DNA of 17,564 nucleotides from an uncultured Spirochaetales bacterium (GTDB lineage: Bacteria > Spirochaetota > Spirochaetia > Sphaerochaetales > Sphaerochaetaceae). How positions within the stretch are numbered: the stretch's first letter is position 1; each line of letters starts with the position of its first letter. The notes under the pieces were generated by a model. The model worked only from the letters and a program-made list of their open reading frames with translations. It did no database searches and had not been told where the DNA came from. The stretch is from assembly GCA_949292445.1 (NCBI GenBank), contig CASEZU010000012.1:1-17564 (forward strand). Reading direction: 5' to 3'. Shown here piece by piece: positions 14,646 through 17,564 of the stretch. Both the position numbers and the translations under genes were made by a program.

Positions 14646-14709
14646 AGCGTGTACAAAATGCCACCTTTAGCATTTATCTAACAGTCTGTATAATAGCTAA
14701 TTCTTTATA

Positions 14710-15789
14710 TTAATTAACTTTAATTGCATCGAACGGGCACATTTCGTGGCAGCAATAGCAGCATATGCATTTCTTCTTATCGAAAACGACATGGCCATCC
14801 TTGATGCTCAGGGCTTTGGCCGGACACACATTGACGCATCTCGAGCATGCCCTGCACTTGGCAGCATCGAACACAGGACGTGGCCTGTCTATGCCATTCC
14901 TGCTGAAAATGTTCTTTATAGTCCCGAGCACGAGGGAGCGGAATGTTCCTTTCTTCCCGTCGCCGATACGTCTGTAATCCTTCATGATGAGCCTGTCAGG
15001 CTGCAGGAGAGGGAAGGTTGTGTCGGTTATTCCCGGCTGCAGTTTCTCTGCTGTCTCGATCAGGGGAACGCTCGGATACCCCATCATCAGCGCCTCGGCC
15101 CTGTCCAGCGCATATGCGTTGCATGATCCCATCATGTATCCCACATGCCTCGGCGTGCCGCTTCCCGGTCCGGGGCCCTCCATGCCTATGACGGCATCGA
15201 TGAAAGCATAGTTCACATGGCACTCGTCGAAAACCTTCATCAGGAATGCCGCGAATGATTCTGGGGACCTGTATTTGAAATGCAGTGGGCTCTTGTTGAG
15301 GCCGGGGATCGTGCCGAACATGTTCTTCACGGCTCCCGTCGCGCTCATAAGCTGATGGGTCTTGAACTTGGCAAATGAGATGACGACATCGGCCTCGTCG
15401 AGGGCTGACGCCATCGGGATCCTCGTCCCGTCTATCTCATGTACTCTGTTCTCTTCCCGGAAATCTGAGATTACAGCTCCCTGCCGCTCAGCTGCAGCAC
15501 CGATCCCGGAGAGCTTCGTGCTGAGTTTCCCCGTCTGTGTGCCGGGGCTGTCGCCGACGATTATCTTTACCGCTCCCATGCTTCTGAGGATCACAAGGAG
15601 TGCCTCAAGTGCCCTCGGATCGGTTGTGATTGCTTTCTCCGGAGGGGAATCCGAGAGAATGTTCGGCTTCACAAGCACTGTCTTTCCCCCGACCTGGGGG
15701 AACTCCGTATTCGCTATGATACGTCTCAGAGCTGCATCCAGCTCCGCAGCGTCGTATCCGCTGCATTCAGTTATCGCGCATCTTGTCAT
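14710..15789 (-). CDS. DUF362 protein with two C-terminal 4Fe-4S clusters
   Basis: This is a 359-residue iron-sulfur protein. Residues 36-300 are a DUF362 domain with its hallmarks: VLVKPNIL (38-45), TTDPRALEAL (55-64), VGDSPG (78-83), FAKFKTHQLMSATGAVKNMFGTIPG (139-163, quoted here for its K/TH/TGAVKN core) and FIDAVIGMEGPGP (196-208). Two ferredoxin motifs follow: CRACSRCVNVCP (312-323) and CICCYCCHEMCP (341-352). The second carries extra cysteines between the four ligands. DUF362 proteins are found widely in anaerobes, often called putative iron-sulfur proteins; their reaction is unknown. The longer open frame to 15879 is rejected: its first 30 residues lie inside the methyltransferase gene and read as an antifamily shadow, whereas ATG 15789 overlaps the methyltransferase stop as ATGA and has GAGGA 4 bases upstream. 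It is the last gene of a three-gene operon. Confidence 0.9.
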   Translation of the reverse strand: MTRCAITECSGYDAAELDAALRRIIANTEFPQVGGKTVLVKPNILSDSPPEKAITTDPRALEALLVILRSMGAVKIIVGDSPGTQTGKLSTKLSGIGAAAERQGAVISDFREENRVHEIDGTRIPMASALDEADVVISFAKFKTHQLMSATGAVKNMFGTIPGLNKSPLHFKYRSPESFAAFLMKVFDECHVNYAFIDAVIGMEGPGPGSGTPRHVGYMMGSCNAYALDRAEALMMGYPSVPLIETAEKLQPGITDTTFPLLQPDRLIMKDYRRIGDGKKGTFRSLVLGTIKNIFSRNGIDRPRPVFDAAKCRACSRCVNVCPAKALSIKDGHVVFDKKKCICCYCCHEMCPFDAIKVN

Positions 15790-16547
15790 ATTTTCCTCAG
15801 CATCGCGGCATACATCGGGCCGCGTCCGCCACTTCTGTCGGGGAGGACTATCATACCATGCTCCCTTTTCTCCCCGCATTCCAGCAGCACTGGAAGCTCC
15901 TCAGCTTCTCCCGGATGCTTTTTCATGAAACGGGCTATGATCTCCTCATCCTCCGCCCTGTTCACGGAACACGTGGAGTAAAGCAGTATGCCGCCATTTT
16001 TCAGTGCAAGCATCGCGGAAGCAAGCATTGAATACTGCAGTGCCTGCAGTCTCTTCGGCCGCGACGGAGACCACTTGGAAAGGTGCTCCGGACTCTGCAG
16101 GACATGGCGCTCAGAGGAGCAGGGAGCATCAAGGAGGACGGCATCATAGGTATCTTTCTCATACAGTCCCCATCTGGAGGCATCATGCCCGGTGATGACG
16201 GAGTTCTTCCTCCATTCCTCAGGTACGGAGGCTGCGATGGCTCTTCTCATCCTCTCCCTGCGGTCCGGTGACCTGTCATTGGAGACAAGGCGCCCTGTGC
16301 CTTTCAGCTTCAGCAGCAGTACTATCGTCTTTCCTCCCGGGGCAGCGCACATATCGAGGACATCATCGCCCTCCCTGACAGGAAGAAGGGAGGCTGTCTC
16401 TATGGAAGCCCTGTCCATATAATATGGTTCGGCAAGCCCGTCCGGCGACGCCTTGTCATCCTCCTCTGAAAGCATTGCCTTCCTGAGGCTCTCCCATCTC
16501 TCTCCATACTGCAGGCGATAGAATTCATCGAATGTCTCTTTAGCCAT
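15786..16547 (-). CDS. RsmB/NSUN-family RNA (cytosine-5) methyltransferase
   Basis: This is a SAM-dependent RNA m5C methyltransferase of 253 residues. It shows VLDMCAAPGGKT (63-74, SAM motif I), a SNDRSPDRRERM segment (89-100, ribose-binding acid region), VLLDAPCSS (137-145, with C143, the cysteine that releases product) and YSTCSVNRAEDE (190-201, with C193, the catalytic nucleophile). It lacks the NusB-like N-terminal domain of RsmB and the long C-terminal part of RsmF. The SNDRSP..R / VPEEWR / DAPCSSERH / WS..R pattern recalls the short NSUN3/NSUN4 branch, from memory. The target may be rRNA or tRNA; which base is unknown. GAGG lies 7 bases upstream of the ATG. It overlaps the DUF212 gene by 8 bases and the DUF362 gene by 4. 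Confidence 0.92.
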   Translation of the reverse strand: MAKETFDEFYRLQYGERWESLRKAMLSEEDDKASPDGLAEPYYMDRASIETASLLPVREGDDVLDMCAAPGGKTIVLLLKLKGTGRLVSNDRSPDRRERMRRAIAASVPEEWRKNSVITGHDASRWGLYEKDTYDAVLLDAPCSSERHVLQSPEHLSKWSPSRPKRLQALQYSMLASAMLALKNGGILLYSTCSVNRAEDEEIIARFMKKHPGEAEELPVLLECGEKREHGMIVLPDRSGGRGPMYAAMLRKI

Positions 16548-17028
16548 TGAAGAGCCTCATGTATGTGAAGAGAGCACCTATGGCAGCTCCGAGGATGGCT
16601 CCTGCTATAACCTGTATGGCGGAGTGTCCTATCATCGTCTTGAATGCGGTGGGAGAGAACGGTCCGTCCTCATGCATGTTCGCAAGTATCTCCGACCACC
16701 TGTTCAGAAGCTCCGCCTGCTTTCCCGTCTCATAGCGCACATTCATCGCATCGTTCATGATCACGAGGGCAATGAAGACGCATATTGCAAATGCCGTGCT
16801 CGACAGCCCTGCTGACATACCTACCGAGACTGTGAGCGCGGAAGCCGCCGCAGAGTGGGAAGAAGGCATCCCTCCGGTTGTTTTAAGATATCTCCATTCC
16901 CAGCCGTTGCCGCAGAGCGCGTTTATTACAGGCTTGAGCGCCTGCGCGGTGACAAATGCCAGAGCGGCCGAGATCAGAGGAACATTCTCCAGAAGCCTGT
17001 ACATAGAGGAGAGCCTACCATTCTCCAT
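16540..17028 (-). CDS. DUF212 (divergent PAP2-like) membrane protein
   Basis: This is a small integral membrane protein of 162 residues with about four hydrophobic segments (16-36, 62-78, 80-92, 134-155). GGMPSSHSAAASALTVSVG (52-70) is the conserved PSSHS motif of the DUF212 / YuiD-like family, a distant relative of PAP2 acid phosphatases; NVRYETGKQAELLN (95-108) and the GHS near 133 also fit. Reaction and substrate are unknown; a role in lipid or phosphate chemistry is only suggested by the PAP2 link. The start is uncertain: ATG 17028 adds 8 residues, ATG 17004 (MYRLLENVPL) fits the usual family start better, and neither has a strong ribosome site. It is the first gene of the operon with the RNA methyltransferase and DUF362 genes. 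Confidence 0.88.
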   Translation of the reverse strand: MENGRLSSMYRLLENVPLISAALAFVTAQALKPVINALCGNGWEWRYLKTTGGMPSSHSAAASALTVSVGMSAGLSSTAFAICVFIALVIMNDAMNVRYETGKQAELLNRWSEILANMHEDGPFSPTAFKTMIGHSAIQVIAGAILGAAIGALFTYMRLFNG

Positions 17029-17034
17029 CCGGCG

Positions 17035-17063
17035 TGGTCAATCTTCTCCTTATTTTCTATAAT
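17035..17063 (+). promoter_or_regulatory. Promoter of the aconitase-like gene
   Basis: TGGTCA (17035-17040) and a perfect TATAAT (17058-17063) are exactly 17 bases apart. The predicted start leaves a leader of only about 13 bases before the ATG at 17083, with AAGGAG inside it. The 54-base divergent gap must also hold the minus-strand operon's promoter, which I could not pick out with confidence. Confidence 0.7.
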
Positions 17064-17082
17064 GCAGAGTCAAGGAGAGCCT

Positions 17083-17564
17083 ATGGGACAGACACAGTGC
17101 TACAAGATACTCTCATCGCACTTCGTGAGCGGAGAGCTCCGTCAGGGGGAGAGCATCTCAATAAGGATAGATCAGACGCTTACCCAGGATGCCACGGGAA
17201 CGATGGCTTATCTTGAATTCGAATCGCTCGGACTTGACAGGGTAAGGAATGAGCTTGCCGTCAGCTATGTTGACCACAATACCGTGCAGGTCGGCTTCGA
17301 GAATGCAGATGATCATGAATACCTCAGGACTGTCGCTGACAGGAAGGGCGTGATCTATTCGCGTGCGGGAAACGGAATCTGCCATCAGGTGCATCTTGAG
17401 CGTTTCGCGCTTCCGGGAAAGACACTCCTCGGGTCGGATTCCCATACTCCCACAGCGGGAGGTATCGGCTCATTCGCCGCAGGTGCCGGCGGCCTTGATG
17501 TCGCGCTTGCCATGGCCGGCGTGCCTTTCTCCATCATCGCACCGCGTGTGATCGAGATCCGCCT
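17083..17564 (+). CDS. Aconitase-family hydratase, N-terminal part (runs off the window)
   Basis: Only the first 160 codons are present; the frame is open at the window edge. The protein begins MGQTQCYKILSSHFVSGEL and holds RIDQTLTQDATGTMAYLEFE (28-47), VSYVDHNTVQVGFENADDHEYL (60-81), AGNGICHQVHLERF (95-108), LLGSDSHTPTAGGIG (115-129) and GGLDVALAMAGVPF (136-149). These are aconitase signatures: the DQTLTQD and GSDSHT motifs line the active site. The form matches the compact bacterial aconitate hydratases of about 640 residues rather than AcnB. The 4Fe-4S cysteines lie downstream, outside the window. The usual role is citrate to isocitrate in the TCA cycle. The start is ATG 17083, with AAGGAG 5 bases before it. 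Confidence 0.9.
   Translation, partial: MGQTQCYKILSSHFVSGELRQGESISIRIDQTLTQDATGTMAYLEFESLGLDRVRNELAVSYVDHNTVQVGFENADDHEYLRTVADRKGVIYSRAGNGICHQVHLERFALPGKTLLGSDSHTPTAGGIGSFAAGAGGLDVALAMAGVPFSIIAPRVIEIR

Noticed and set aside
15790..15879. N-terminal 30-codon extension of the DUF362 gene
   Set aside because: It lies inside the methyltransferase gene in another frame and lacks family similarity; the ATGA overlap and GAGGA site support ATG 15789.
15362..15928. A 188-codon plus-strand open frame
   Set aside because: It spans the antisense of two real overlapping genes (DUF362 and the methyltransferase) and has no family features.

Overview
The window is a bacterial chromosome segment. Coding DNA is moderately GC-rich, and the intergenic gaps are AT-rich (1-78, 2065-2300, 14500-14710). 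Protein flavours fit an anaerobic or facultative bacterium, possibly a spirochaete of the Sphaerochaeta kind or a clostridium-like relative: a Rep/UvrD helicase, a BmrCD-type half-transporter pair, a DUF362 ferredoxin-type protein, and the compact bacterial aconitase. This placement is inference. No 16S gene or lineage marker is visible. There are no tRNA or rRNA genes, CRISPR arrays, insertion sequences or phage structural genes.

Layout. (1) 79-2064, minus: a complete Rep/UvrD superfamily 1 helicase. (2) 2346-6417, minus: a tight operon of a MarR repressor followed by two ABC exporter half-transporters. The junctions overlap by 4 bases (ATGA). A near-consensus promoter (TTGACA-17-TAAATA) with a palindrome in the start region lies upstream, and a hairpin terminator follows. 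(3) 6579-7229, minus: a solitary XRE/S24 (CI/LexA-like) self-cleaving repressor with a terminator-like hairpin after it. (4) 7422-13403, plus: a FadR-type GntR regulator, then an IlvD/Edd dehydratase, a Gfo/Idh/MocA oxidoreductase, an IolI-like TIM-barrel isomerase and a GntP-family permease. This looks like a catabolic module for a sugar acid or cyclitol-derived acid. It has uptake, redox, isomerisation and dehydration steps, but no kinase or aldolase in view. (5) 13449-14234, plus: an unrecognised membrane-anchored TPR-like protein; opposite it, 14259-14444 minus, is a 61-residue DUF4177-like protein with a strong ribosome binding site. (6) 14710-17028, minus: a three-gene overlapping operon of a DUF212 membrane protein, an RsmB/NSUN-type RNA cytosine-5 methyltransferase and a DUF362 protein with two 4Fe-4S clusters, closed by a clear terminator. 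(7) 17083 onward, plus: the first 160 codons of an aconitase-family enzyme, divergent from that operon and with its own promoter.

How they work together. The exporter operon reads as a self-regulated efflux system. The GntR module is the most interesting block: the permease brings in a substrate, the dehydrogenase and isomerase move a keto group, and the dehydratase makes a 2-keto-3-deoxy-type product that must be handed to enzymes elsewhere in the genome. Nothing here is clearly an undescribed defence or mobile system. The best candidate for new biology is this catabolic pathway with an unknown substrate.
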